64,000 nucleotides of DNA from Echinococcus granulosus (Eukaryota > Platyhelminthes > Cestoda > Cyclophyllidea > Taeniidae). The stretch is taken from assembly GCF_000524195.1 (NCBI RefSeq), contig NW_020170383.1, positions 2,332,191 to 2,396,190 of the forward strand, read 5' to 3'. How positions within the stretch are numbered: position 1 is the first letter of the stretch; each line of letters starts with the position of its first letter. Of the stretch, positions 1-15,000 are shown in pieces. A program made the translations under genes and the position numbers. The notes below the pieces were generated by a model. The model worked only from the letters and a program-made list of their open reading frames with translations, made no database searches and was not told where the DNA came from.

Positions 1-3000
1 TCCAGTTTTGGAGCTTCTACAGTCCGACGTATCACAGTTGGATGAATTTCGGAATAATTTTCGTGAAAAAGGTAGGTTTCTATTATGGTCTTATTCGTGC
101 TATCATTTTTTGTAGATGCCAATTTAAAGCTTCTAAGGACAGAAACCAGGTGAAAATTGTTATGTAGACTTAGACAGTCGTGTTCTAACTATTTTGATGG
201 TGGATTACTAGATCAAATGACTTTAGTTCTTATAAACACATTAAAGGGAAGCAAGCACCATAAATTAATCAAAATGGTATTGAGAACTTTTCCACTGTAA
301 TGTATTAAAATAAAGATGAACAAAGAATTTAAAGCAAATCTCTAATTGGACTAAACTGAAATCAAACATAGTGGTACCATTCCATAAAAAAACTGTATAT
401 GTACTCCAATTCTTCTTTTATACCTATTTTTTATTAGAAATGCAAACGAATCGACTTTTGGAACTGATTGTTTATTTATTGAGTCTTGCATGATGAATGA
501 CTTACATATTTAAACAAAATTCTTAATACGGATTAATCATTTTTACAAAGCCAAATCAAGCAAAGGTCTGTGCTAACCTGTTCGATTAAAGAAGTAATTT
601 CAACTTATTGAATAAATAAGATGACACAAGTCTAGTAAAAACCAGTATAAGACGAACTGATGTTTTGTTATCACACGAATCGTTCCTAAATGAATTTTAA
701 CACTTACTGAGACGGCTATCGAACGGTCAATAGTTTACACTCATTGAAGGTGTAGAATTGTTTATCTGCGAAGCCTATTTTTAGACTAGGAGACTTAAAA
801 CAACATCTTAGAAATGAAAATTATTACTGGATTGAAGGCTCAAAATTAGGTACAGTTTGGAAGAAAAGAGAATATCTCAATCAAGAAACTCGACTGATAC
901 CTTATTGTTACCAACCAGATCAGAGTAAGTCATAGGAACTTCAAAGACTGGAAAATTACGCAAAATAAGGCAAATAATTAGTTATTAAATAACATTCGTA
1001 AACAACAATGACTGCTTCAAAACGACCACTTTTTCTTCAGAATCCAGGTTTGAATGTACAAGCACTCTCTTGTTTCATACAAACTTATCCGGCGTACTTT
1101 GATACGTTTTAACGTGGTCAAAATAGCGGCTTGACACGCAGTAAAGTTTGATATCAGAGTTGCTGGAAACAATGGGTTAAAATGGCTAAAATTTTGGAAC
1201 TGGCAGGATATAAGTTTTGCATACCGACGGGATCTTCTGCATTCTCCATGGAGTAACAGCAATGGTTTTCAAGTCCGCATGATCAGTAATGTATGTACTC
1301 CTGACTTCTTAAAACTCCTCTTGGTTTGGTATTAAAAGCTAAAATTTAGTGAGTAAAACTTTCGGAATAAAATGAGTCACATATTATATCCTTCCACCCA
1401 CTCACTCACCCATCCACCCAGGCATTGATAAAACATCATGCGATTTTCCAGGGTTTTATTTGTATTATATTGTTGAAAAGTTTTCGTGTTTTTCACCCGT
1501 ATTTTGTGCAGCGCAGTTGACAAAAGTTTCTATTAGAAATCATTTTGCCTTATGAAAACTGTTCACATCGCTACAGAACCTTAAGGTATATAATAGATGG
1601 CTGAGTGAATGAGCATAACTTCACAGGCAATTAAATTCAGGGAAAGTGGTTAATCGTGAAGTCCCCTTAAAAGAATTGCATCACAGCCTAAAATGCAACA
1701 TGAAGTGAAGTACCAAAAATAGGAACATTAATAGTGTGGGAAGAGTAAGGTCTTTCTGATAGTATTTAGCATGAAAAGCAACTGTAACACTAAATTGATC
1801 GTATTTTAAGAAGCTGCACTCGATTTTATTCTTAAACAAATGCTAAAGTACTTGTTCTTCAAATGTGGGAGTTATTTACCAAGACAGCATTTCTCCCATG
1901 TACCTGTTGTTAGCCTATACTGTCGGCTCACTGTTTTGCTAAAGTAGGCCTGAAATAATTTGTGATGGGTGAACTTTGGTGACGTTTTTGTGGATACAAA
2001 GTAATGGACTCACCAATGGGTGATAAATCCATTGCATTACAAAGTAGTCATTGACAGCGCTGTCAGATTGTGTAACCGTTTATTTCTGATAGGCTTTCTG
2101 TGCCTGCGCATGAGACCCGTGTTAGTTTATCCTTTGATCTAATGAGTTAAACCACGATAACTCATAGGGTTTGTGTTTAAAAGCCATTATGGGGTTTTCA
2201 GTGAGAAGTCTGTGCATTCACGCGTGCAGATAGTCAATGTTGTACTTGTATGCAAAGCAGAATAAAATCCGTGTAAGTTGATCCGTTTCGTATAGCAAGT
2301 CTTTTGAACTTTCAACTAGTGCTACAAACCATGAGTGAGTTTTAGTGGTTTATTTGCCCTATAAACAAAAACTAAAGCATCTCATCGAGATATCCTACCG
2401 AGTGATTCCCATCATGCAGCTATGAGTGAAAGGATGGGGTATGCAAAACACTTTTTTTACCACACCTTGCCACTGAATGCTTTCCTGCTAGACGATTAGG
2501 AAATTTTTGCATATTTCCAATGCATCAACAGTCACTTATCATTATGATGCACTGTACATCAAAGTAAACCAAAGTAGATTTCCTTTTGAGATAGGAAACC
2601 TGTGTAGTAATGTATACAAGGATGCCGTGTCAGATTTGGCTGGTGGATTTTGGGTTTGGAAACTCTTACATTTAGTAGACTTTTAGGAAAGGCACGCCAA
2701 ATACTGCTTTGGTAACTAGATTTTCTGTTTCATTCATAAAAAAAGATAGTCGGGAGCGTTTGGAAATTTTTAACCTTTTCTTAACTAAAATTGTCAGAGA
2801 GGTTGAGGTAAACATCTAGCTATGGAAAACACAGAATCGACTATAAATGAAAACCTTAAAACGCAAAATTGTACTTTATATAGACATTGCGCACGTCTCT
2901 GTTACCTATTTAATGCATATTGCTGCAATCAAATTATACTGTATGGTTTTTTGATATCTTGTACTGTACGCCTAAAAGGCATATTAACTCAGTTCATTCC

Positions 3001-6000
3001 AGTTAGCAGTGGTTCAGCTGTATTTTTTGGAAGTTTAATCGAAACATGTGTAACATTTTGACTCAACTATCCTTCTTACAGAACCGTATCAATTCTTCTT
3101 GCCAGTTCAATCGGAATTGGTTCCTTTAAAACGAGCGCTTGGGGAAGCAGTTTATTCTGTAATTAAAAGCAGTTTTGTAACTGTAATTAGCAGTATTTTC
3201 AACTTTTATAAGTACGCTTCAATTTCAAATGAAACTTCACTGTTTGTCGGTATGGCTGATGTAATAATAAATACACGCACTGGCTCATTAACATTAAAAG
3301 GGTAGATTTTAATGCATATCATTGTGTCAAAAACGATTCCAAAAGACCCAGAAAGTGTCCATGCAAAAATATGAAGCTCCTTTTGTCATCGCATGTCCAT
3401 TTTTTAGCGCTTTTCACTTTGAAAGATTTTATACAAATTTTGGGACTAATTTCTTACCATCGGGATGCAAGTCTCTGATAGAACAAGGACTGAAGAACAA
3501 GTGCCTTAGTCTTGCCTAGCTTGTAAACCAAGTGAAATATGAGTGATCAGCGAATACCTTGAAGCATTTTTGACAGGAGTGCGGAACAGGGATATTTTTG
3601 CTCACAAGCCGAAGGAAAAGAAATCATTTAAGACTAAACGAACATGGCATAAATGTAAAATGGACTGGCCGATTGCAAATATTGGAGGCCATTAATTCGA
3701 AGGTAATTTGCGTGCTTCTACTGCGCAAAGTTATTTTCATGATGTTATGTTGTTTAGAAATCCATAAGGTTGACCTGTCCACTGAATTGTTTTACCAGTA
3801 AAGTTATTTAAGGATTCAGGAGAAGAGCATATACGATTGGTGAAAGCAACTTACATTTCAAAGTATTCATTGGAGCCATTTCATTCTCCATCTTAAAGGG
3901 GGATTCACGTAATTTACAGCATCCATTTGAAAAACTGCACCCGAAACTAATCCACTAATTTGTGTTTTGGAGAATGAAATAATTCAAAATGCCCCAACCA
4001 CCCACCTCACTACAGTAACATCACAATCGCTTAAATATCAGCCCGCATCACGAATCAAGTGACTGAAAAGATTATGTGGCATTCCGTATATCTCGTTTCA
4101 TTAACTTCTCCAAACCAGTGGGTACTCCTAGAGTGTCCTTGATTGTTTACGCACATTGTAAAGCGTAGATATGTGCCGATCTATAGACTACACGTTCGAT
4201 ATTATGTTGTTTACTATTTTCCTCCTCTTTCAAACTTTCATATCACCCAATGCTGGTCAAACATGATGTGATGCGAGCTTGTCTGCTTTGCAAATTTGCA
4301 GATGCTTTTCATAATACTTACATAACCTTCGGAGAGAGCGCGACAACGGAAACTGTTAGTCTGAAGTAGCTCATATTTGAGTAATTCCTAAACGATTTGT
4401 TTACCATCTAATGCCTCTTAGATAACACTTTGCCCCCAGAAAACTGTTTTGTGCATAACATGGCTGACGTGAATTGTTTGTTAGGAATTTCTTGCTAGAA
4501 ATCAACAAAGTACGGCCATGACCTATCTACTAGGTACCATATAGGTCGAATGATTGCAGAAACTGCATTGGAAACAATCCGGACTAGTCAGTCAATGACA
4601 AGAACTCGTACCGAAAATTTCACCTGTGAAGTCACAGTTTGGAGGTAGGGCTAAGACAGGAACGAAGGCAACTGGGTTTCCTTGTTTTTAATACAAAGCA
4701 TCTTAGAAAAGTGGGAATTGTAGGTTTGTACCCCATTGGGAAAGGTTTAGAGATTACAGCAATGGCTATTTCTGAGCATGAAATATTTTGAGGCTTTGAA
4801 TTATTGAGGTTCTGTTATAAAAGACTTACAAGTACTGAAGTCGTTTGATTACCTTGAACTTATCCTCTCAGTTTTAAAGTTATTGCTTTTAAGAATATAA
4901 CCCTGATAAGCACCTGACAACTTAGGCAGACAAATGAAAGCTGAATAATGGCCACTTATAGAATAATAACGATAGTGGCCTTAATTGGAATATTTTTACC
5001 TGAATAATAAATGCGATATACTGGAAGCATTTAAGCTGTGCCAATGCTGGCGCCAATACTTGAACACAATTAGTCGTTTCAACCCCTTAATAACCGCATC
5101 CAAGTCTGTAGTAATGATATGCTACCCTTTCACAAGGCATCAGGCACATCTCTTATAAAGTGCATGGTGACTGCTGCGAATGTGAAAGCAAGAGTGAGTA
5201 AAAAGCTAATTTTAGTCGGTTTCATTCTGTTCTTAAATTATTCCCTTACCTGAGGGAAGCAAACGATTACTTGTTAGGAGGTCAAAAAGCGGATTTTCTC
5301 AGTTACATTATCTCGTTTTCACATGCTAAATGGGTCTGTCGCCTTACAGGCCATTCGAATTACACCATATTTACGAGCTTTTTTGACTGGCCTTGACAGA
5401 AGCTCTCCCATTTAACATTAATTTATATCCCTTAACATGGCTTAATATTGTGCATCTATCTAAAAAGCGACTGAATCAAAGGTTGCCCTTCATAGGACCC
5501 TGGTAGAAAGGGGAAAACTATTAAAGCTTCCTAAAGTCTATAGAGGGATTTCGAACAACTAACATCGACCAGTGGTTTGCACCTTACATCGGTTGATTAA
5601 TGCTATAGCATTTTCATTTCCCTTAAAAGGACCGTCTAGAACAATTTTTAATCTAAATTTCCTATTGTTGTTAAAATACTCCAAACCTGGCTAGTTTACT
5701 TTATGGACTGGCTGAAGTTTGCATGTAATTCTACATTAATAAGGTGGATATGCTTTAATAAGGCAAATTTTAATGGTGTTATCTACCAGCATTAGCAATT
5801 TTAGGACTTTTTATTTAACCACCTTGATCATGAAGATGGTAAAAGGCCATATATTAGATGAATAAAGGAGCAGTTACATGCTCTTTTGGCTCCATGGAGT
5901 GAGAACATGGTCAATAATTTTGCATTACAAGTGCGATTAGATGTCAAACGCTGCTCGATAAACACATTCAGAATGATAAACAGGATCATATACTTTTTAT

Positions 6001-9000
6001 AGCTGTATTTCTCATACGAAATTGTTTGCTATCAATAGTTATCGGCTTGTTGACTATCAAATAAGTTGTCGTAACGAATAAATACTAGACGAATGACTGG
6101 TAGGCTTTTTTAAGATTTCATTAATCGAATATAATTGTATGATAAAGCATTATTCAAATAAGTAAATAGAATTCGCTGTCCGGTCTGATTTAGATAGTCT
6201 ATGTGCTAAGGAGCGAAATGAACGATAATAAACCATTGGAAAGGGGTGGAATGGACCACGTTCAATGATGGCACGATAAAAATCTAAGCACGGGTGATAA
6301 AGAAACCTTTGAGTTTGTCAGTTCATTATGAAAATGCTTTCCTTCGTGGGTAATATCAAAGTGTAAATAATCCATGCGATTGTCTATCCACACTTTAATA
6401 GTTTCATGATTGGTCCAATTGATTGGCAGTAGGAGGGTAACGCATGAGAAATCTGCTAGAAAACCTAATTAAATGATAAGCTGGTTCAATGATTGCTATA
6501 AACGGTTTGTAATGTGGCAGGTGGAAATGCAAGCTTTTGTAGAGCATCCTTGAATTTTTTGTCTGCTCCATCATCTACATAAGTACATGCCATAAAATCG
6601 TATGCCTGGGTATAAATTGCGTCAAATTCCTACGTATTCCTCAAGAATATGGTTGAGTTCCTTCTGAGTCGTCGTACTGTTTCCCATCCACTAAGTCAGG
6701 TCGGGATGGTGGCATGCTGGCACATGTGAACACGTCTACGTGCTCACCTACTCACCCAAGTAGCACAGATTGTACGCCTATGCACTGATCCTTGACAAGG
6801 CAGGCTAGTGTGCCATTTGCATACGCAAACAGAATAGAAATGCCCTTTCTTAACTAATACGCGTTCATTTGTGGCTTGGTAGCCTTGAGTACGGGTGAAT
6901 ACACGAAATAAGACACCTCTGAGCAAATATGACTTTCGGCTTCACATTTTGTACATGTAAGTTTTCATTGTCCAAATTCAATTTAATTCTTGTATTTGAA
7001 AATATCTAACTTGTTACAAGAACTTTGTTAGATATGGTATTTACAAAAATTAAATGCAGTTTGAGGTAGCCGAAATCGATTTTAAGGTACACCTGGTTAA
7101 GGTTATTTCTTCTTTAGATATTTCGCCCTTAAACGGGATGAAAAATTATGTGATATAAACAAAGGTTGACCTTGCTAAAGTACTTAAGTGATGTTTCTGC
7201 ATGCTCAAAAGTAGTTAAGATAGAACAGGTTACTTTGTGCATGGGCTAGTGTCAAACTGAAAGTTGTTGTAATCTCAAGTATCCACTCTAAGAAGAGCAT
7301 GGTATTCTTTGGAAATGTTCACTTCTCTATGCGATAAACAAAGGACCGTCTCTCAGATTTATAGTACAACAACTACGGAGTAAATTAGCTCTATTCTTCA
7401 TTAATATGAGAAAGCAGAATGTTGCTATTCATATTTCATATAAGATCAGTTCATTTGCTCTAATGCAATGAAAATTGGAACATGAAGATCGATCATCCGT
7501 GGTTGATCATTTAGACACGTAAATCATAAATTACCCCATAAATGAGTACGTGAATCCACCTGCGTTTAATCCCATACCCAACAGTCGCTTTAATAGGACT
7601 TTCAAACAAGCATGTTACACCCCTTCAAGGTGAATATTGGACAAGATATTGAGTCAGGGTAAAAGAATTACGGCATTAAATAGCAGCAATATTTGCAAAT
7701 AGTACTTTTTGTCATCTTAGGTGTGAGAGGCAAAAAGACTTTAAAAGTCTCTCTTCCTGTGGCATCGCATTGTGACAAGAAAGGTGTCGCAAATCACGCC
7801 CGAGAACGACAAAAAGCCTTCAACGCGACATCTGTATCATCGCCAACAATAAAGCAAGAAGATGTAAGTTAGCTACATTAATTTTAGGCTTAAAGTTTCT
7901 TGTACTACTAACAGCACCTCCTTCATATAAATGGATTCAGGAGAGAAGCGTTTGTAAAACGTGTTTTGCTTTTTACATAGGTAGATGATGCCCAACGTGA
8001 CTTGACTTCTCGAATCCACAGTCTCGTCGACATCGAATTCAGTTCCACGGCAAAAAAGACAACCATCAAGAAGCAGACTACAAAGACTATTGACAGAGAT
8101 CAAAAAGATCACACGATCAAGGAGCCCCTCAAAGAAGTGTAAGTTGAATTGCATACATTTATAAAACAAATTCAGTTGCACTAAAATATTAGCATTAGTG
8201 CCACCTATCAGGTACAGATAATGCAGAATNNNNNNNNNNNNNNNNNNNNNNNNNNNNNNNNNNNNNNNNNNNNNNNNNNNNNNNNNNNNNNNNNNNNNNN
8301 NNNNNNNNNNNNNNNNNNNNNNNNNNNNNCTTGACAATAGGGAGTTTGAGTAGTCTCTTTACATTTTAAACATAGTATAATGAAATCACTTTGTATTAAT
8401 ACTAATTTAGCCTTTAATGAAACCGTTGTACTGCTTACTTTTTCAATAGTGGCGTAGATTGGCGAACGATGACGTGGCATTTATCGCTTTCACTATTCCT
8501 AGCAGTATATTGTATCAACAATTGATTCAATATATCTTTTTAGTGTTGCTATTAAATCTAACATCCCAGTTGTGATGCTTTAGAGATTTGCTGTGATTTA
8601 AATTGGATTCTTTGGTTTAATTTCTCATCTTCATATTGCCAAAATGAAAGTCCGAGTTATGTCTTAAAAAAGTAAAAAAGTAACATTATTATTTGCATAC
8701 TGCATCATTGAATTACACTATAGGGGGGTAACAGCAGTTAATGTATGTGGTGTTTTGAAAATGTCATCAGAAGGGGAAGCTTATCATCTGTGTTAGGCCA
8801 AGTACGCAGCACTGAATGCGAAATCAAACGAGTTCTCTCTGAAGCTTAATCGACTCAAAATAATTCCTTTATGTAAATATGCAAGATGCGTATGAATACC
8901 CCGAAGAAAAGGAAAAAATGTTGCGGTAGCTAAATCGTGTTGAATCTCTATTCCCATTGTGATTAGTATAGTGTCAAACGCGAAGGATTTGACTACGATA

Positions 9001-12000
9001 TCATTATTGCTAGGATCATTTTAATTAGCCTTAACTTCAAAGTTCGGGATGTAGTAATGGTTCTAATGTTGGGTATTTCCCGATTCCTAAAAATGATGGT
9101 AAACTAAATACCGTAACATATTTTGTAATCAAAACTTCTCATTATTATGTTGATGTGGAAGGGGACCATCGCTTCTCCGAGTACGTCAACACCATTTTCG
9201 GTGGTCTGAGCGCCACCAGAGACCGAGTCCATATATCCCATTGCGGCCATCCCCTTCACCAATGACCCAGAAGTCCACCACGAAGGAGGTAAAGGAAAAA
9301 GAAATCGTTCCACTGGTCAACGGAGCTCCCAAATTCGAGAATTCACAATCTCAACACCAAGGATCACAGACCAGAATCATTAGCATGCTCATTCCTCACA
9401 TGCAGGATGGAATACCTATTTGGGTCTTTTCTGCTGGCCAGCTCAATGTTCTGCGGCGAATGGCACAAACACAAATCACTCTGACACATGAACAGGTTTG
9501 CCGTTCTAACCGGCTTATCAAATGGTAAGCGTTAGGACTACCTCTTTTGGTATGCATCCACGTTGTCCATTACCCTTTATGTCATATCCAAAATCTGGTT
9601 CAACCATGTTTTTATGTAATGTTATCACCTTTAATGGCTAGCGCTCCTGAATTATGCATCTAAGCAAAAAGTTTATCACAACATTTCCTATCGAGAAGCC
9701 TCAAAACTGAAATGGGTTTTGATAAGCATATAGTCTTTAGATTATGCCTGTTTAACGATAACATTTTTTAAACGTGAGCACAACTAATGAAGAATCCACT
9801 GACTGATATAGTGCAGTAAAACAATGGTGATGGTAATGTGTGCCAACCCTGGCATACGTTTCTGCTAGACTTTCTAGGAGTTTTAACTGACAGCCAACCT
9901 TCAAACAATCTAGAGAGTCATGTTTCCACAGAGTTGACAACTGTTAGAAACTGGGTTCCCACTCTATAGTCACCGGGAACGCAGGAGCTGACCGTACCTC
10001 CTTCGTGCAATAATTTCGTCAGTTAATGAAGACATCTACTTCAAAGCCTTTGCCCATCACTTATTTGGTTGGTGGTCGCGATGGGATCTAGACAACTCGA
10101 CCACAAATCAGGATGCTAGCGATTGGCAACCCAGTTTCTAACAGTTGTCGACGCACTTTATAACTAATCACGACCCAGTTTATGACAAATTTCGTCAATG
10201 CTTTACGTAAAATCTCTAGCATTTGAGCGCTGCCTATGCTTGGTATAATCAACTTGGGAACGCAAGAACCTTACAAACTATTCAGCGGAAGGAAGAAAAT
10301 TATTTTACCACTGGCTAGCAATCTATAAATAGTCCTAGTTTAGCTCCAGCTGAAGTTTCTCAAGGAAAATGGAAAATTGTGTTTATCTGATTTTTCGCAT
10401 TTTTCTCAGTGAATAATAGCCTGTGGAAGCAAATAGTTAATCTGGAGGGATAAGAGTAGCTAATTATGCTGCATATTTCCAGGTCTATGCTTGTGAGTAT
10501 CTAATAAAAGCTAAAAGTAAGCGTTTTACTAATTTTAACGAAAAATGGCAAAATATCAACTAGATCCCTCACCTTTTATTTCGTCTGCTTTACTTCGTGA
10601 AAACTTTCTTTAAGTATAGGTCGGGAATTTGTGAATTTGAAGATACTTAACCGTGATGAGTGATAGCTCAGGGAAATCAGTTTTTATGGATAAATATTAG
10701 ACTTTTCATAATTATTAAAGGAATGTTGGTAGCAGTGTGATACCGAGGGGTTAGATTTAATTACTCAAATGAGACTTATCAATTTAGTTGTTATTGCAGA
10801 TGTAGCCCTTATTCACCATAACAGAAAAATGATAACCTTACACTTAGTGGCAAAAGTGCTTCCTGCACTTTAAATAGACTATACTTTATATGTTGATCTA
10901 ACATGACGGCGGATTTTTAAGGCTAACTTATGCACCAAATGCCCAAAAAATGCATAAAAATTCTGATTTGCATACAGACTGGAACTTCTGCAGTATGCAA
11001 GTGCATGTGACTCACTGGTAGCTGATTGCCTACAAGTAACTGCTATTAATAACTGTTGCCTGAAGTAGATTTAGAAATATTAGAACGTAGAAACTTGCTC
11101 AAGTTACTTATTACACTGGGGATTTGCATAAGAATTTTACTTTTTCAATTACTACTAAGGTAAATTGACGACCCTGAGCATTGCTGTTGCATGGTTGTAC
11201 CAAAGTTCTGGGTCTAGTATTGTTGGTCAGTTATTTTAATTTAGCTAATATCGGAGCAGAGATGCGTAAATTTCAAAACAAGAGCTTTAAATTTGTAAGG
11301 TTTATTAACGGAAATATTTCCACATTACATACGATATGTGAAGCCTACAAATTGGGGAAAATGCAACTTGAAAACTGTTGTTTTGAAATATCCAGCCAAT
11401 TCTTCTCTATGATCATACCACAACGGTTAGGTAGGAATGCGATTTCTAAATATACTTATTCATTATGTGTTAATTTTGTGTGCAATCAATGCGGAAATAT
11501 CTCGGTTTTTCACTTCATAGGCGAATTGGGAGCAGCAAAAATGCTCAAGCGAGAGCACCAGCAACAATAACGCCTGCTGTCAGTCAAGGCGAACAAAATC
11601 AGGGCTCCACGTCTATTGTTCTGAGTCAACAAACTGATTCCCGTGTTGTTGACAGCAGGCTTTCCCCAATGAATCCGCTGCTGGCAGGCAGTAAGGGAGA
11701 GAATTCTTCTGAAGTCGCTAAAACCCCTGATTCCACAAATTCTAGCCCTGCCTTTTGGCCTGAACTGAAAGACACAGAAATGTCGAGCACTGAAGTGGTA
11801 GCAGTGAACGCCTATGGAGCAAGCAGAAGCTTCTCAGGGCCCCTCTTTGGTCGGTCTTTGGAGTTCTGGCAACATCGGGTGGGATATCCATTCCCTCCAT
11901 GCATCTGCAACATGCTTGCCTATTTGCAACAGGTTGAACACGCAGCCCACGGAATCTTTCGACGGGCTGGGGGAAAGTTGAGAGTGCAAGCACTTCGAGA

Positions 12001-15000
12001 ACAAATAGAAAAAAATATTAGTGAGTTTGTTTCATTTACTTTAGTTCTTTGAATCTTGATCATTAATCAAGGCTGGCACAAAATTCATTAAAGCCCCTCC
12101 TTTTGTTATAAAAACCCTTATCTTGTCATAAAGTTGCACAATAGCTTTAAACCAGAATGAAAGTTTTAAATCTCAAACCTTAGTTAGGTATTTTTAATGT
12201 GATCGTTTTCGAAACTCCCGGCATAGATCACTGTTTTGGAGTATTCGGCGCATTGAGAAGAGACTGCAGAAAAGGTATATATTTTGAAATTTTTGCTCAC
12301 TGCACATGTATTTAACATGTGAGTGACACTGTCAAGATAGGTTGAGACTGGATCTTGCAGTAAGAATGGGTTCGCAATTTTGCTAACTATAACTACGCAT
12401 TGTTGAACAATTATGTCCATTTCAGCAAGTTAGCTCAAGCAAATGTTAACACACTGTAACAACATAAATAATCTTATTTGCTGTGCAAAATGGGAAGTAA
12501 ATGTTCATGTAGGTCTGGAATTCCAAAGATTTGTTTTAGAAAGTAGATTCATATTTTATTGTAATGTTGGGATATGATCGAATTTTCATGGATGAAGCAA
12601 CCTCTCTGCAGAGGGGATATATTATTAAGATTTTGGTAAGTTATGCTCATTTTGAAGCCACACTTAAGGTTTTTTTTGCAGACTGTGAAAGAGCTAAGGA
12701 TGTAACAGACTAATTTGCTAAATGAAATAACTATCTCCCCAAGAAAGAAGTCTACGTGCCCATATTTGTTAGACCTTGCATTTTTGATAATGATAAATGG
12801 GCAAAAGCAAATTCAACTTTTGTCAGATATAAGTGTAGAGAACTTGAGATCGAGGGTTCGTAATGCCCAAAAAGGAAATCACATGAGATTCCGCGAGTTT
12901 GAAAACTTATCTTTAATGCCACTGAAATTGAAAGCTGGACAACAGCTAAATGTACTCCTCTATGCTTAAACCATACAGCACCGTGGAAATAAAAAAGTCA
13001 CTAAAACGCTTCTTAAACCCGGCAATTATGGATCTGTGCTTGCGAATCATTTTGAAGCTTGGAGCACAATCGCTACCTCTCAATGTAACCTGTACTTGCT
13101 ATAAATGGAATAGTCACTTTTGACTGTGCTGTAGATAATTAGGACCCATAATGGGGTAGATGGAAAGAGTGCTACGAGAAGACGCGATCAGCCTGAAGGG
13201 GAATTAGCAGGGAATGATCGTCAGGATCGTTCGGAAGTTAGGTGAGAACCAATCACAAAGAGGTCAAAAGGCAGGTATTCACTGCTTCAAGGAATTTTCT
13301 TGAGTGCACTCTTCTGCATTATCTGTACCTGATAGGTGAGAATTTTCTCGCTAGCACGCGTATGGTTGTGCAAACCTTTTCTAAATATGGAAACATAAAC
13401 GGACTAAACGTTGTCGTGTGGTACCGATGGAATCTAGGATCTGCTCCAAAATTGCACCTATGCGCTGTCCATTAGCTTAAACAATCCTCAGTACTAAGTT
13501 TCTTCAACCGATCTGTGAAAGAATACACTTGTTCAAAGATGATAAAAAAGTGGTTTAGTAAACGGATGATGAAACAGTTTTTTACACGACTAAATACGAG
13601 GAGACAAATCGAAAACCTATCCGATCTATGTCTCAAGGAAAGATTTTCGAGACGAACAAAGCATAAATAATATTTGAAATGAACTCTATAGGGACAGCCG
13701 AATGTAATTCAAACATAAAACTCATGTTAACATTAGTTGATATTTGCAGAAATTGAGTAAAGCGTGTAATACAACAACTTTGCCCTATTTTAATTCTCGC
13801 GGTATTTGGAATAAAACACTTGCAATAAAATTTTAAAGGGCTTTTAGATGTTTTGATGGCTGAATGTTTGTTAGCACTTAGAATTCTGAGGATTTGTCCT
13901 TTTCTTTTAGACTGGAGTTCTTTCGATGAGTGGCAACCCTATGACGTGGCTGACCTCCTAAAGCAGTTTTTCCGAGAACTTCCAGAATGTCTTCTTACAA
14001 ACGTACTATCATCCAATCTTATAAATATATTTCATCGTACGTTTCCTTTGATTCAATTAAAACTGTCTATCTTCTTGCCTAATGAAACCACTCTCACCAT
14101 CGCCTAATGTTCACCTGTCACGTAGGAGGTATTTATTTCTTATTTTTGTCTGTTCAAACTTATATGTGGACCTCGGCGAGACAGTTTCATTTTATGGGAC
14201 AGTTGTGTTTCATCTGATAAGTGCGACGAGTAATCATCTTGGTGTGCAGTTAATGATTCAAAGTGGATGTCATTCCATTTGTTTACTTATATTAAAGAAG
14301 TGAAATTTTGGAGACGGCATAATATTTTTTCAACATATTTTTATTTCATGAGCCTAGTAAATATCTTCGTTCTTGCTATTTGATCCAGCAAGTTTCAAGG
14401 GAGCATCCCAAAGCATCGCGAAATTACAAACAACCATATTTTTGAGTTTTCTGTAGAAATTTTAATATTCAAAACTAAACTCTTGCTGCAGTACAAGTGC
14501 CTGATCAAGTTTGAAACAGAAAATAAGCAAATTTGTTTTAGAAATCCCGGAAGTGTAGGTTTCTTTATACAAGGAAGGTGTACAACATTTCCATGCTCTG
14601 CGGTCCATAAATTTGACCCTAATCCATACATAAGGTAGAATGTCAATTGAAATCGGAAAATGTAATGCGGAAAATCTTGGTATTTACTAGCCTACATCTA
14701 CTTGTTTGCAACCTCGGACCGTTTTGAGATGTTCTTAATATGCATTTCAAATATATCATTGAGATCAAGTTGGAATTTCGTTTTCAAGTCCATAGCAGCC
14801 TTTATTCCTGTCAATTTAGTCCCACTGATTGGGCTAGGAAGCGCCTTATTTAGTAAAATACTTTGTTTCATTGAATCTCTTTCGAGATGCGTGCTGAATG
14901 AATCAGGAATACCTGCTTACTCACACAAACTGTTAAACGAAGAATTGCTAGATAGGATGGATTCTTTATTCAGATTCGACATTTATTTAGCATTTCTGAT

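Larger units (their letters stand above)
72..7720 (+). other. Long non-coding stretch, probable intron
   Basis: No convincing exon was found on either strand. The short open frames here (up to 81 codons) are lysine-, isoleucine- and phenylalanine-rich, as expected of chance frames in AT-rich DNA, and lack paired splice sites. Contents seen: a simple CCAC/TCAC-rich tract at 1391-1420 and a perfect 14-base palindrome at 2052-2065. If exon 1-71 belongs to the RhoGAP gene this is a single intron; otherwise it holds an intergenic region and the gene's promoter. Confidence 0.45.

Noticed and set aside
2822..3801. Cluster of four plus-strand open frames of 65-79 codons
   Set aside because: Different frames, no splice sites linking them, no recognisable motif; ordinary background in a long non-coding stretch.
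11181..11570. 129-codon open frame overlapping the start of the GAP exon
   Set aside because: It runs through the intron and the acceptor in the wrong frame; the true exon is 11521-12020.
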